DNA of 38,532 nucleotides from Alteripontixanthobacter muriae (GTDB taxonomy: Bacteria; Pseudomonadota; Alphaproteobacteria; Sphingomonadales; Sphingomonadaceae). The stretch spans positions 153,009-191,540 of the forward strand of contig NZ_JAAFZT010000015.1 in NCBI RefSeq assembly GCF_013336795.1. The letters are read 5' to 3'. A program made the translations under genes and the position numbers. The notes below the pieces were generated by a model that searched no databases, was not told the DNA's origin, and was given only the letters and a program-made list of their open reading frames with translations. Position 1 is the first letter of the stretch; the number at the start of each line of letters is the position of its first letter. Positions 25,847 through 34,734 of this stretch are shown here, in pieces.

Positions 25847-27826
25847 CTATCCGTTGGGGTGGTAGAAGTCGTAAATGGCCTGCGCGACCGAAATGCTGAC
25901 GCCGGGTGCACGCTGCAGATCCTGCAACGATGCCGCCCGCACCTTCCCAGCCGTACCGAAATGCAGCAGCAGAGCCCGTTTGCGGGACGGGCCGATCCCG
26001 GGGATCTCATCCAGCGGGCTGGCGCTGATAGCCCGGCTTCGCTTTGCCCGATGCGCACCGATGGCAAAGCGATGCACCTCGTCGCGCCAGCGCTGCAACT
26101 GAAACAGCACGGGTGAATTGGTCGGCAGCGTCTTCTCCCGTCCGTCGGCAAAGTGGAAGACCTCGCGCCCCTCGCGCCCGTGATCCGGGCCCTTCGCGAT
26201 GGCGATCAGCGGCACGTCTTCGATGCCGAGTTCCGACAATGCATCGCGCACAGCGCTCATCTGTCCCTTGCCGCCGTCGATCAGCACCAGGTCGGGCCAG
26301 ACGGTGACCCCGTCGACGCTCTGTTCCCGGTCGGGATCGTCCTTCATTGCTCGGCTGAACCGGCGTTCCATGACTTCGCGCATCATGCCGAAATCGTCAT
26401 TCGTCTGCGCAGAGCGGATGTTGAACTTACGGTACTGGTTCTTGATGAAGCCTTCCGGTCCGGCGACGACCATCGCGCCGACGGCCTTGCTGCCCTGAAT
26501 ATGACTGTTGTCATAAATTTCGATGCGCTGCGGCACCTCTGGCAATTCAAAGAATTCGGCCACGTCGCGCAGGAGCCTCGCCTTGGTTCCGGTCTCCGCC
26601 AGCCGCCTGTCGAGAGCCTCTACTGCGTTGCGCTGGGCCTGCTGCATCAGCTTGCGGCGGTCGCCGCGCTGCGGGACGGAGATCTCCACCCGTGTGCCCG
26701 CGCTTTCGCAAAGGGCCTGCTCCAGCAATTCGCGATCCGGCAATTCGCGGTCGAGCAGGATGGTGCGCGGCGGCGGCACTTCTTCATAGAACTGCGCCAG
26801 CACGTCCGAGAGAATTTCCTCCTCCGGCACATCCGCCGTGTGCTTCGGGAAGATGGCCCTGTGCCCCCAGTTCTGACCGCCGCGCACGAAGAAGGCCTGA
26901 ATGCCCACCTGGCCGCCCTTGGCCGCCAATGCGAAGACATCGGCATCGCCCACGCCTGCCGCATTGATGGCCTGACTGCCCTGAATGAAAGTCGCTGCGC
27001 GAAGCCGGTCGCGAAGCATGGCCGCACTTTCGAAATCGAGATTGGCGGCAGCTTCTGCCATCTGTTTCTCGATCTCCTGCTGCACCGCAGAGGATTTGCC
27101 GCCGAGGAATTCCTTCGCCTGCCGCACCAGATCGGCATAATCGTCCTTTCCGATGCGGTTGACGCAGGGTGCCGAGCAGCGCTTGATCTGGTAAAGCATG
27201 CATGGCCTGTCGCGGCGGCTGAAGAAGCCGTCATTGCAGGACCGAAGCAGGAACAATTTCTGAAGCGCGTTGATCGTCGTGTTCACTGATCCCGCGCTGG
27301 CGAAGGGGCCGAAATACTGGCCTTTCGCCCGGCGTGCCCCGCGATGTTTCTGGATGCGGGGGTAGTCGTGATCGGCGCGCAACAGGATGAAAGGGAAGCT
27401 CTTGTCGTCGCGCAGCAGCACATTGTAGGGCGGGCGGTAACGCTTGATAAGCTGCGCTTCCAGCAGCAGCGCCTCGGCCTCGGAATTGGTGGTGATGATC
27501 TCCATCTGCCGGGTCTGGCTGACCATGCGTTGCAGGCGGTTCGTCAGATTGGCGATGTTGGTATAATTGGCCACGCGGTTCTTCAGCGCACGCGCCTTGC
27601 CGACATACAGCACGTCGCCGCGCGCATCGATCATGCGGTACACGCCGGGTTTCGGCTTCAGCACCTTCACCGTCTCGCGGATCGCCTCCACGCCCGCCTG
27701 CAGGTCGGGCCGTTCGCTGCCGCGCACGGTATCGCTGGCGGCATTTTCGTTGAACCGCTCGGCATCGGTCCGCCCGCCATTCCTGCCGTTCTTCCTGCGA
27801 TCCTTGGTCGTGGGGGTCTGCGCCAT
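25847..27826 (-). CDS. uvrC: Excinuclease ABC subunit C
   Basis: Makes both incisions in nucleotide excision repair with UvrA and UvrB. 659 residues from ATG 27826 (MAQTPTTKDRRK); ATG 27895 would add 23 residues. The frame stays open to 28117, across the divergent neighbour, and that part is rejected. After a polar start of about 55 residues: GIY-YIG nuclease (KPGVYRMIDARGDVLYVGKA), UVR motif (QQEIEKQMAEAAANLDFESA), and the RNase H-like 5' nuclease (EIYDNSHIQGSKAVGAMVV, DDFGMMREVMERRFSRA, PDLVLIDGGKGQMSAV, HRFAIGAHRAKRSRA). Helix-hairpin-helix motifs end the protein (DEIPGIGPSRKRALLLHFG, LQRAPGVSISVAQAIYDF). Confidence 0.96.
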   Translation of the reverse strand: MAQTPTTKDRRKNGRNGGRTDAERFNENAASDTVRGSERPDLQAGVEAIRETVKVLKPKPGVYRMIDARGDVLYVGKARALKNRVANYTNIANLTNRLQRMVSQTRQMEIITTNSEAEALLLEAQLIKRYRPPYNVLLRDDKSFPFILLRADHDYPRIQKHRGARRAKGQYFGPFASAGSVNTTINALQKLFLLRSCNDGFFSRRDRPCMLYQIKRCSAPCVNRIGKDDYADLVRQAKEFLGGKSSAVQQEIEKQMAEAAANLDFESAAMLRDRLRAATFIQGSQAINAAGVGDADVFALAAKGGQVGIQAFFVRGGQNWGHRAIFPKHTADVPEEEILSDVLAQFYEEVPPPRTILLDRELPDRELLEQALCESAGTRVEISVPQRGDRRKLMQQAQRNAVEALDRRLAETGTKARLLRDVAEFFELPEVPQRIEIYDNSHIQGSKAVGAMVVAGPEGFIKNQYRKFNIRSAQTNDDFGMMREVMERRFSRAMKDDPDREQSVDGVTVWPDLVLIDGGKGQMSAVRDALSELGIEDVPLIAIAKGPDHGREGREVFHFADGREKTLPTNSPVLFQLQRWRDEVHRFAIGAHRAKRSRAISASPLDEIPGIGPSRKRALLLHFGTAGKVRAASLQDLQRAPGVSISVAQAIYDFYHPNG

Positions 27827-27953
27827 GCTGGCCAGATAGGGCCTGATGCGGCGAAAGAAAAGCGGGTCGGAACCAGTGGCGCGAGGCTTGCGCATGTGCC
27901 GTACGCGCCTATTGCGGTGGCTGCTTGACGAGCGGAACCGAAGGTAAACGAAC

Positions 27954-29183
27954 ATGAGCCGCGAATTCGATGCGATCGTCCTTGGCGGAGGAGCGGCGGG
28001 ACTGATGTGCGCCGCCTTTGCAGGACAGCAGGGCCTGCGCGTGCTCGTGCTCGAGAAAGCGGAGAAAGTCGGCCGCAAGATCCTGATTTCCGGCGGCGGC
28101 CGCTGCAACTTTACCAATCTGCAGATTGCGCCCGAGCGCTACCTCTCCGCCAATCCGCATTTCGCGAAAAGTGCGCTCAGCCGCTATACGACAAGGGATT
28201 TCCTGGATCTGGTGGAGCGCTACGGCATCGCCTGGCATGAAAAGACGCTGGGCCAATTGTTCTGCGATGGCTCCGCCAGCCAGATCGTCGACATGCTGCT
28301 GGCCGAATGCGCCAAAGGCGATGTGACGGTGATGACGGGTCAGGAAATCGTCGAGGCCGGTCGCCACGGGAAAGGCTTCGCGGTGGTGACATCGGATGCC
28401 GAATACGGCGCCGGCAATCTCGTGATCGCGACCGGAGGCCCTTCCATTCCCAAGATGGGAGCCAGCGATTTCGCCTACGCTCTCGCACGCCAATTCGGCC
28501 TGAAAGTGGTTGAGCCGCGCCCCGCCCTCGTGCCGCTCACGCTGGGAGGCGAAGATATCCTGTTCCGCGAACTATCGGGTGTTTCGGCGGATGTAACCGC
28601 CCGCAGCGGTAAGACCCGCTTCCGCGAGGCCGCGCTGTTCACCCATCGCGGCCTGTCCGGCCCTTCGATCCTGCAAATCTCGTCCTACTGGAGGCACGGC
28701 GATCAGGTCGGGATCGACTTCCTCGCCGACGAGGGCGCTGACTGGCTGGTCGAGGCCAAACGCGCGCAGCCCCGCTCCTCCATCAAGAGCGAGCTACGGG
28801 GCGTGCTGCCGGAAAGGCTGGCCGCAACGCTTGCAGACCGGCTGGAACTGGACGGCGACATCGGTAACATACCCGACAAGGCGCTGCGAAGCGCCGAGGC
28901 GAAGCTGCGCGACTGGACCTTCACGCCCACCGGCACCGAAGGCTATGCGAAGGCGGAGGTGACCGCAGGCGGCGTCTCCACTGCAGAACTGTCGTCACGC
29001 ACGATGGAAGCGAAGAAGCATCCCGGCCTGTATTGCATCGGCGAGGCGGTGGACGTGACCGGCTGGCTCGGCGGCTACAATTTTCAATGGGCATGGGCGA
29101 GCGGCGTCGCCGCAGCCCGCGCCATGGCCGAAGCGGCGGCGGCGCCTTCGCGCTCCCCCGCTCCGAGCGAAACTGCCAGCTAG
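27954..29183 (+). CDS. NAD(P)/FAD-dependent oxidoreductase (HI0933/BaiN-like)
   Basis: 409 residues from ATG 27954. FAD-binding start FDAIVLGGGAAGLMCAAFAGQQ (GxGxxG), then EKAEKVGRKILISGGGRCNFTN, the signature of the HI0933/BaiN flavoprotein family. NLVIATGGPSIPKMGASDFAY and RGLSGPSILQISSYW follow, and GLYCIGEAVDVTGWLGGYNFQWAWASG is the closing FAD motif. The role is unclear in most bacteria; BaiN in gut clostridia reduces bile-acid dienes, which should not be carried over. It is divergent from uvrC (127 bases) and overlaps the TonB receptor stop to stop in CTAG. Confidence 0.92.
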   Translation: MSREFDAIVLGGGAAGLMCAAFAGQQGLRVLVLEKAEKVGRKILISGGGRCNFTNLQIAPERYLSANPHFAKSALSRYTTRDFLDLVERYGIAWHEKTLGQLFCDGSASQIVDMLLAECAKGDVTVMTGQEIVEAGRHGKGFAVVTSDAEYGAGNLVIATGGPSIPKMGASDFAYALARQFGLKVVEPRPALVPLTLGGEDILFRELSGVSADVTARSGKTRFREAALFTHRGLSGPSILQISSYWRHGDQVGIDFLADEGADWLVEAKRAQPRSSIKSELRGVLPERLAATLADRLELDGDIGNIPDKALRSAEAKLRDWTFTPTGTEGYAKAEVTAGGVSTAELSSRTMEAKKHPGLYCIGEAVDVTGWLGGYNFQWAWASGVAAARAMAEAAAAPSRSPAPSETAS

Positions 29184-31645
29184 AAGATCTTGCGCGCCTC
29201 TATCTCGATGAAGCGGCCCACCGGGTCCACGAGGAAGGGCTGATAGCGCAGCGGTACGGTATCGGTACTGTCCAAGATGCGTTGCCGCGTATCGAACAGA
29301 TTATCGACGCGCAGCGACAACCTGAATCCCTTGAAAAAGCCAGGATCGCTGCCGACCAACCACTCCTGCTCTTCCACATTCATGAACAGGCGCAGATCGA
29401 ATGTGGCGAGATCGCCGAAGAACAAATCGGTCGAACCCGGTAGACCGCTCCCGTTTACACTTGTGGCGGAAGCATAGTTGAGGCTGGCGCGGGCTCCCAG
29501 CCCGCGATGAAAAGCGCCTCCTTCGATCTCGAAGGCATGGCGGGGCTCACCGCCGCCCGAGATTGCATCGCCCTCCAGCAGGTCGAGAAGTGGTCCGCCC
29601 TCGGCGATCAGGACTTCGTTGCTGAACTGAATCGTGTGATAGGCGGCAATGTTGAAGCGGCCCTGCTGGTCGCGATCTCGACCGAACATCATGCCCGGAC
29701 CTCCACCGCTGCCGCGTCTGCCCCGGCCCTCTCCACGCGCGCCTTCTTCACGTTCCGGCTCCCTGCCGATCCGGCCGAATAAATTGAAGCCATAGCGCAA
29801 TCGATCACTGCGCTGTTCGGCAAAGGTGATCGGCCGGTTGTCGACAGCGATCAGGGCGCCGCTCTCGTCCCGCGTCACCCTTCCCGGAAAGGCTGCTTCG
29901 ATCGCCGGGGTCAGGAGCGGGAAACCGGCGGTCACGTCATCCGAACGGTTGCGAAAATATTCCACGACCACATTGCTGCGCTGCAGGAAATCCACGTCGT
30001 AATTGGCGGAAAGTTTAAGGTCGCGCTGGGTTTCGGCCACCAGAAACGGGTTGCCGCCGGTGGTGATGTTGGCCAGCACCGTCTCACCATTGGCAAAATC
30101 GAAGGTCGGCACGTTGAAGGTGAGAATTGTGGGTGCACCAAGGCTGGCCAGCCCTGGCGCTGCTTCGCGCACGATATAACTTGCCTGCAGCGATAGGCTT
30201 TCGCTCGGCTCCCAGTTGAGACCGGCAGTGTAATCATACAGCGTGCCAAAGTCGGAAAGGTCGTTGATGCCGGCATTGAGGTTGAGCGTCAGGTCGCCGA
30301 GAGCGCTCAGGAAGTCCTCGCGGCGGCTGGCAATGGGAATGCCCAGATTGATGCCTGCAGAAAGGTCGGTGCGCGAAAGGTCCGCGCCGCCGCCGATGGT
30401 CCGGCTGTCGCTGCTCTGGATCGCCTGGTAATCCACTCCGGCATCCACCGTCAGCGATACTTCGCCACCCGGTATAAACAGGGGACTCCCGCGCATGGTC
30501 ACGAGTGCGGAGGCATTATCCGTGTCGGTTTCGGCACGGTCAGTGCCTGCATCTGCAACGAAAGGAAGCAAGCCGTCCTTGGTCAGTTCGCCGGCGCCTA
30601 CCAGATCTTGCAGGATCGACAGATTGCGGCGGCGATCGATCAGGCTGCGCGCTTCGCCGTGGCTCGCATTGGCCGTCGCAGTCAGTTCGAAATCCCCGAC
30701 CGGCTTGTTGAGCGTGGTGCCCAGCGCGACTGTGGTGCTCCTGGTGTCGCGCAGCAGCGGGTTGGCATCCAGCACGCGCAGGGCCGAAAATCCGGCGCTG
30801 TCCCTCAACAGAACGGTGTCGAGGCCTGAATAGGCAAGCCCGTCCGACCTTTCAAAATTGCCATTCACCCCAATGGAACCTTCGTTCTCGCCCAGGCCGC
30901 GCGTCCAGGTGGCGCCGAGTTCCAGATTGGCATCGTCCGATACGAGGCTGCGGAAGCGTGCCGGGTCAGGATCGCCTGCGACGTTCGATATGCTCCCGGG
31001 GTTCTGAACGATTCCGCGTTCCGCCTCAGTCAGCAGGCTGGTTTCCCCAAGTTCGAGATTGACGTTCAGGCGGTCCGCGCCTGCGATCCGCAGATAGGTA
31101 AGTTCCACTTCGCTGGAAGAATACCCGCCCGAGGTCGGCTGGCCGTACTCCACTTCCACTTCGCGGCTCTGGAAATTGTCTTTCAGGATGATGTTCACGA
31201 CGCGCTTGTCGGGTGCGAAGCCGTAACGGAGCGCCACTTCTTCGGGAAACACCTCTACCTTGCGGATCGCTTCGGGCGGATAGGACCGCAACTCGCGGAA
31301 ACTGGAAATGCGATGTCCATTGACGAGGATGATCGGCCGCCCGCCATCGCCGCGGCCGCGTCCGGAACCTGTCTGGGGCGAGATGGCCTCCAGCAACTCG
31401 TCGATGGATCCTGCGCCATAAGCGGCAATGTCGGCCTCCTCGAACTCGGCCAGCGGCGGCTGATCCACGTTCAGCGAACCGCGAATGCGCTGCGCAGTTA
31501 CGACGATCTCATTGCCTGCACCGATTTCGCCGACAGGTTCGATCGGCACATCCGCTTCCTGAGCGTTTACGGGAGCAGAGGTGACGAGCAGGAGGGCGAG
31601 GAAACTGAGGCCGGCAGGTCGGCCGCGAAAGGGGATGGGAGGCAC
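29180..31645 (-). CDS. TonB-dependent outer-membrane receptor
   Basis: 821 residues from GTG 31645, with AAGGA 5 bases upstream. A signal peptide (LSFLALLLVTSAPVNA-QE) is followed by a TonB-box-like NEIVVTAQR. The plug domain includes SIDELLEAISPQ, RPIILVNGHRISSFRELRSYPPEAIRKVEVF and RYGFAPDKRVVNIILKD. Beta-barrel strands follow, ending FIEIEARKIF with the C-terminal phenylalanine needed for outer-membrane assembly. A loop near residue 630-665 has an unusual Arg/Gly/Glu-rich stretch (GREPEREEGARGEGRGRRG). Ligand unknown; sphingomonads carry many such receptors. No ligand-specific gene neighbour is present. Confidence 0.93.
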   Translation of the reverse strand: MPPIPFRGRPAGLSFLALLLVTSAPVNAQEADVPIEPVGEIGAGNEIVVTAQRIRGSLNVDQPPLAEFEEADIAAYGAGSIDELLEAISPQTGSGRGRGDGGRPIILVNGHRISSFRELRSYPPEAIRKVEVFPEEVALRYGFAPDKRVVNIILKDNFQSREVEVEYGQPTSGGYSSSEVELTYLRIAGADRLNVNLELGETSLLTEAERGIVQNPGSISNVAGDPDPARFRSLVSDDANLELGATWTRGLGENEGSIGVNGNFERSDGLAYSGLDTVLLRDSAGFSALRVLDANPLLRDTRSTTVALGTTLNKPVGDFELTATANASHGEARSLIDRRRNLSILQDLVGAGELTKDGLLPFVADAGTDRAETDTDNASALVTMRGSPLFIPGGEVSLTVDAGVDYQAIQSSDSRTIGGGADLSRTDLSAGINLGIPIASRREDFLSALGDLTLNLNAGINDLSDFGTLYDYTAGLNWEPSESLSLQASYIVREAAPGLASLGAPTILTFNVPTFDFANGETVLANITTGGNPFLVAETQRDLKLSANYDVDFLQRSNVVVEYFRNRSDDVTAGFPLLTPAIEAAFPGRVTRDESGALIAVDNRPITFAEQRSDRLRYGFNLFGRIGREPEREEGARGEGRGRRGSGGGPGMMFGRDRDQQGRFNIAAYHTIQFSNEVLIAEGGPLLDLLEGDAISGGGEPRHAFEIEGGAFHRGLGARASLNYASATSVNGSGLPGSTDLFFGDLATFDLRLFMNVEEQEWLVGSDPGFFKGFRLSLRVDNLFDTRQRILDSTDTVPLRYQPFLVDPVGRFIEIEARKIF

Positions 31646-31875
31646 ACGAGTTCCTTATTTGCCAGCATCACTGACACTGACCGCTGATCCGCCCCCGCTT
31701 ATCCGCATGTGCAATGCGCGATGCGGCCAAATGGCTCAAGCATCGAACCGTAATAAAGTGTCGCAGGCTGCACGAGCAGGCGCCGGCGATGGAGAACGTG
31801 CAAAAGCTTCCCTTTCGGCGCGTTCGCCGCTATGCGCGCGGCAATGATCATATTTACAAACGGAAACCCGGCCTG
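31646..31875. other. Divergent intergenic region between the TonB receptor and infA
   Basis: 230 bases with no gene called. The infA frame is open upstream to 31714, but with no family-like sequence. An inverted repeat CCGCAT (31703-31708) / ATGCGG (31721-31726) lies 58-81 bases before the receptor start. It could be an operator for either gene. No clear promoter boxes were found. Confidence 0.5.
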
Positions 31876-32121
31876 ATGGCAAAAGAAGAACTCCTCGAAA
31901 TGCGCGGCAAGGTGGTCGAACTTCTGCCCAACGCGATGTTCCGGGTTGAGCTTGAAAACGGCCATGAAGTTCTGGGCCACACTGCTGGCAAGATGCGCAA
32001 GAACCGCATTCGCGTGCTGGTCGGGGACGAGGTGCTCTGCGAATTGACACCCTACGATCTGACCAAGGCACGCATCACCTACCGCTTCATGCCCGGACGC
32101 GGCGGCCCCGGCCCACAGTAG
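31876..32121 (+). CDS. infA: Translation initiation factor IF-1
   Basis: Small S1/OB-fold protein that binds the ribosomal A site during initiation. 81 residues from ATG 31876 ([19 protein letters not shown]). [34 protein letters not shown] and [14 protein letters not shown] are characteristic. It is about nine residues longer than E. coli IF-1 through a Gly/Pro tail ([10 protein letters not shown]). First gene of infA-maf-RNase E/G-yacG, a conserved alphaproteobacterial order. Confidence 0.96.
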   Translation: MAKEELLEMRGKVVELLPNAMFRVELENGHEVLGHTAGKMRKNRIRVLVGDEVLCELTPYDLTKARITYRFMPGRGGPGPQ

Positions 32122-32136
32122 AAGACGACGCTGCAA

Positions 32137-32724
32137 GTGGCTGACAGCGACCGGCCCGCTCGTCTCGTACTGGCCTCTGCCAGCCCGCGGCGGCGTGAAT
32201 TGCTTGCCAGGATCGGCATCGAACACGCCACTGTCATCCCTGCCGACATCGACGAAACGCCGCGCAAAGCGGAGGTGCCCAACGATTACGCGGTCCGCAT
32301 GGCACGCGAAAAGGCACTCGCCGTCCATTCTGACGGCGCGCATGTGCTCGGCGGGGACACGGTGGTGGCGCTGGGCCGACGCATCCTGCCCAAGGCTGAG
32401 GATGTAGCGACTGCGCGCCGCTGTCTCGAACTTCTGTCGGGTCGCCGCCACCGGGTAATCTCCGCGATCGCGCTCGCGTCACCCGATGGAACGCTGCGCC
32501 AGAAGGCAAGCGAGACTTCCGTCAGGTTCAAGCGCCTCGAGAATGCTGAAATCGATGCTTATCTCGAATTGGGCGAATGGCAGGGTAAGGCAGGTGGCTA
32601 TGCCATTCAGGGCGCTGCCGAAGGGCTGATCGCGTGGATCGCCGGGTCGCATTCGGGCGTGGTCGGCTTACCTCTCTTCGAAACTCGTGCCGTGCTGAAA
32701 GCCGCCGGCTTCATCCGGCGCTGA
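32137..32724 (+). CDS. maf: Maf family nucleotide pyrophosphatase
   Basis: 195 residues from GTG 32137. Maf proteins hydrolyse nucleoside triphosphates such as dTTP, UTP or modified forms, protecting nucleic acids or arresting division. Visible: LVLASASPRRRELLARIGI (S-x-SPRR), VLGGDTVVALG, ETSVRFKRLENAEIDAYLELGEWQGKAGGYAIQG, and AGSHSGVVGLPLFE. The YhdE-type (dTTP/UTP) versus YceF-type choice is not settled by eye. 15 bases after infA and 5 bases before the RNase E/G gene. Confidence 0.94.
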   Translation: MADSDRPARLVLASASPRRRELLARIGIEHATVIPADIDETPRKAEVPNDYAVRMAREKALAVHSDGAHVLGGDTVVALGRRILPKAEDVATARRCLELLSGRRHRVISAIALASPDGTLRQKASETSVRFKRLENAEIDAYLELGEWQGKAGGYAIQGAAEGLIAWIAGSHSGVVGLPLFETRAVLKAAGFIRR

Positions 32725-32729
32725 CCGGC

Positions 32730-33701
32730 ATGGCGGAATGGCTGGTCGAGGAAGGTATCGGCGAGAGCCGGGCCATATGCCTGCAGCATGGCGAGATCGT
32801 CGCTGCCCGTCTGGACTGGCCCGGCGCACTGGTGGCGGGCCATGTCGAGGATGCGAAGCTCGTGACGCGCAGCAAGGGGGCAAGGCGCGGAACGGCCCTG
32901 TTCGCCAGTGGCGAGGAAGCTCTCGTCGACCGGTTGCCGGACGACGCTTCAGAGGGCGCGCTGCTTCGCCTTGAAGTCGTGCGTAGCTCGCTGGCTGAGA
33001 AGGGCCGTTTGAAGCGGGCACAAGCGCGCCCGACCAGCGCCCCGCTATGCCACATGCCAAGCCTCGCCGAGCGTCTGATCGCCGAAGGGGAGCAGGTGCG
33101 AATCGTTCGCCGCTTTCCCGCAAGCTGCGACTGGGAAGGCCTGTGGCAGGAGGCCCGAAGCGGAGAGGTGGTTTTCGCGGGTGGATCTCTCATCATCGCT
33201 CCGACACCGGCCATGACCCTGATTGATGTGGACGGCCCGTCGAGCGAACTCGCGACGAGAGCTATCCCGGCAATTGCCGGCGCCATCGCACGGTTCGACA
33301 TTGGCGGCTCCATCGGGCTCGATTTTCCGACAATACAGGACAAGTCGGAGCGGCGAGCGATCGACCAGGCGCTGGCCGAGGCGCTGACCGATATACCGCA
33401 TGAGCGCACTGCAATGAACGGTTTCGGCTTCGTGCAGATCGTCTGTCGATTGTCGCGGCCGTCGCTGCTGCAGCGCCTGCAGAGCGCGCCTGCATCCGCT
33501 GCGGCCCGGCTCCTGCTGCGTCACGCAGAGCGAGTGGAAGAGCCGGGCACCATACTCATGCGATGCAAGCCTGCGGTGGCAGACCGGATCCGCCCCGAAT
33601 GGATTGAAGAGCTGCGCCGGCGAACAGGACGAAGCCTGCTCATCGAAAGGGACGCAGCGCTTGCGCTCGATGGCGGCTTCGCGCAGGCTGTGACGCCATG
33701 A
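32730..33701 (+). CDS. Ribonuclease E/G family protein, short form
   Basis: 323 residues from ATG 32730 (MAEWLVEEGIGESRAI). Resembles the catalytic core of RNase E/G. N-terminal S1-like part: ESRAICLQHGEIVAARLDWPGALVAGHVED. RNase H-like part: MTLIDVDGPSSELATRAIPAIAGAIARFDIGGSIGLDFPTIQDKSERRAI, where IDVDG and LDFPTIQDK correspond to the metal-binding aspartates of RNase E. It is much shorter than RNase E and lacks the C-terminal degradosome scaffold. A gene at this place between maf and yacG is normal in alphaproteobacteria. Its natural RNA targets are not known to me. Confidence 0.88.
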   Translation: MAEWLVEEGIGESRAICLQHGEIVAARLDWPGALVAGHVEDAKLVTRSKGARRGTALFASGEEALVDRLPDDASEGALLRLEVVRSSLAEKGRLKRAQARPTSAPLCHMPSLAERLIAEGEQVRIVRRFPASCDWEGLWQEARSGEVVFAGGSLIIAPTPAMTLIDVDGPSSELATRAIPAIAGAIARFDIGGSIGLDFPTIQDKSERRAIDQALAEALTDIPHERTAMNGFGFVQIVCRLSRPSLLQRLQSAPASAAARLLLRHAERVEEPGTILMRCKPAVADRIRPEWIEELRRRTGRSLLIERDAALALDGGFAQAVTP

Positions 33702-33889
33702 CAAACACACGCAATCGCCCCTGCCCGATCTGTCGCAAGCCCCGCTCTGCCGAACACGCGCCGTTCTGTTCCACGCGGTGCCGCGACCGTGATCTCGCGC
33801 AATGGTTCAACGATGGCTACACCGTTCCGGGGCCGCCCGCAGCGCCCGAAGATATTGCCGCAGAAGTCGTGGACAACAAAAGCGACTGA
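33698..33889 (+). CDS. yacG: DNA gyrase inhibitor YacG
   Basis: 63-residue zinc protein that binds GyrB and blocks DNA binding (shown in E. coli). Starts in an ATGA overlap with the RNase E/G gene. The four-cysteine zinc site is seen as CPICRKPR and FCSTRCRDRDLAQWFNDGY. The C-terminus is acidic (PEDIAAEVVDNKSD). Last protein gene before tRNA-Phe. Confidence 0.94.
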   Translation: MTNTRNRPCPICRKPRSAEHAPFCSTRCRDRDLAQWFNDGYTVPGPPAAPEDIAAEVVDNKSD

Positions 33890-33893
33890 ACCC

Positions 33894-33912
33894 CCTTGCC
33901 AAGCGGGCAAGG
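33894..33912 (+). terminator. Hairpin after yacG
   Basis: CCTTGCC (33894-33900) and GGCAAGG (33906-33912) form a perfect 7-bp stem with loop AAGCG, 4 bases after the yacG stop. CTTCGCC follows instead of a T run, so it is a weak terminator candidate for the infA operon. Confidence 0.4.
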
Positions 33913-34008
33913 CTTCGCCATACGCCCGCACTCCAACCGTTGGAACGAGGCCCTGCCCCGCCCGACGACCTTCCGGCTCCGCTTCGAAATGGCGCTGGAT
34001 AAGGTGAT

Positions 34009-34084
34009 GCCCAAGTAGCTCAGTTGGTAGAGCATGCGACTGAAAATCGCAGTGTCGGTGGTTCGATTCCGCCCTTGGGCACCA
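34009..34084 (+). tRNA. tRNA-Phe (GAA)
   Basis: 76 bases including an encoded CCA (34082-34084). Acceptor stem GCCCAAG pairs with CTTGGGC. D-loop region TAGCTCAGTTGGTAGAGCA; anticodon arm TGCGA-CTGAAAA-TCGCA with anticodon GAA at 34042-34044; T-arm GGTTCGATTCC. A decayed integrase lies about 165 bases downstream, which makes this gene the likely former insertion site of a mobile element. Confidence 0.98.
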
Positions 34085-34249
34085 TTATTTCATTCGCTCT
34101 AGTTCGCCCAAATTCTTCACGGAATGCCTGGGGGCACGCTATCCCGAGGCTTAGTGGTCGGGATCGTTCGCGCCAGTTTGTCCCCGGCCGCACTGAATGG
34201 GGGTCAGATTGGGGGCATCCGCAAGACAGGCGGGAGGCGTGGCCCCCAA

Positions 34250-34680
34250 GTGGCCCTCACAGATACAGCGATCAGGAATGCCAAGCCTTGCGAGGAGCCT
34301 TTCAAGCTGAGCGATGCCGGAGGCTTGTTTCTGTCGGTGCAGCCAAGCGGCGGAAAGCTCTGGCGCCTCAAGTTTCGAATTGTCGGGCGTAAAAAGAAGC
34401 TAGCCACTGGCACCTACCCCCGGCCTGTCGCTGTCCGATGCACGGCAGCGGCTTGATGAGGCGCGGCAGCTGCTCGCTTATGGCAAGGATCCTTCGCTGG
34501 AGAAGGCGGCAGGCACGCGCCACGATCGAGACGGCCAAATTCTTCGGGCTGATTGCGTCCGAATACGCAGACAAGCGCACCCGAGATGGTCAGCGGCCCT
34601 GGGCGCCTGTCACTATTCGCAAGAACCGTTTTCCGCTCGCTCAGATCACACTGTTGATCGGGGATATACCCATCGGTGAG
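34250..34680 (+). pseudogene. Broken, truncated P4-type tyrosine integrase
   Basis: Remnant of a tRNA-targeting integrase with its N-terminal arm domain (DUF4102). Frame one from GTG 34250 reads VALTDTAIRNAKPCEEPFKLSD and GGKLWRLKFRIVGRKKKLATGTYP. At the C-run 34417-34421 it shifts by one base into frame two: GLSLSDARQRLDEARQLLAYGKDPSLE. Near 34505-34520 it shifts again into frame three: ARATIETAKFFGLIASEYADKR and VTIRKNRFPLAQITLLIGDIPIGE. Homology ends near 34680. The catalytic domain (R-H-R-Y) is absent, so the protein is dead. No second copy of the tRNA 3' end was found in the window. Counts as a scar of a departed or degraded integrative element. Confidence 0.85.
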
Positions 34681-34703
34681 CGACATTCCGGTGCGGTAGT
34701 TAC

Positions 34704-34730
34704 AAAAGAGCCCCGCATGAAGCGGGGCTC
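34704..34730 (-). terminator. Rho-independent terminator, leftward
   Basis: GAGCCCCGC (34708-34716) and GCGGGGCTC (34722-34730) make a perfect 9-bp stem with loop ATGAA. On the minus strand it is followed by TTTT (34707-34704), so it would stop leftward transcripts. The nearest leftward gene is the DUF6894 gene ending at 34908. Confidence 0.65.
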
Positions 34731-34734
34731 AGTC

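Noticed and set aside
27827-28117. N-terminal extension of uvrC to 28117
   Set aside because: It would run across the divergent flavoprotein gene and lacks family similarity. The GIY-YIG domain needs only the start at 27826.
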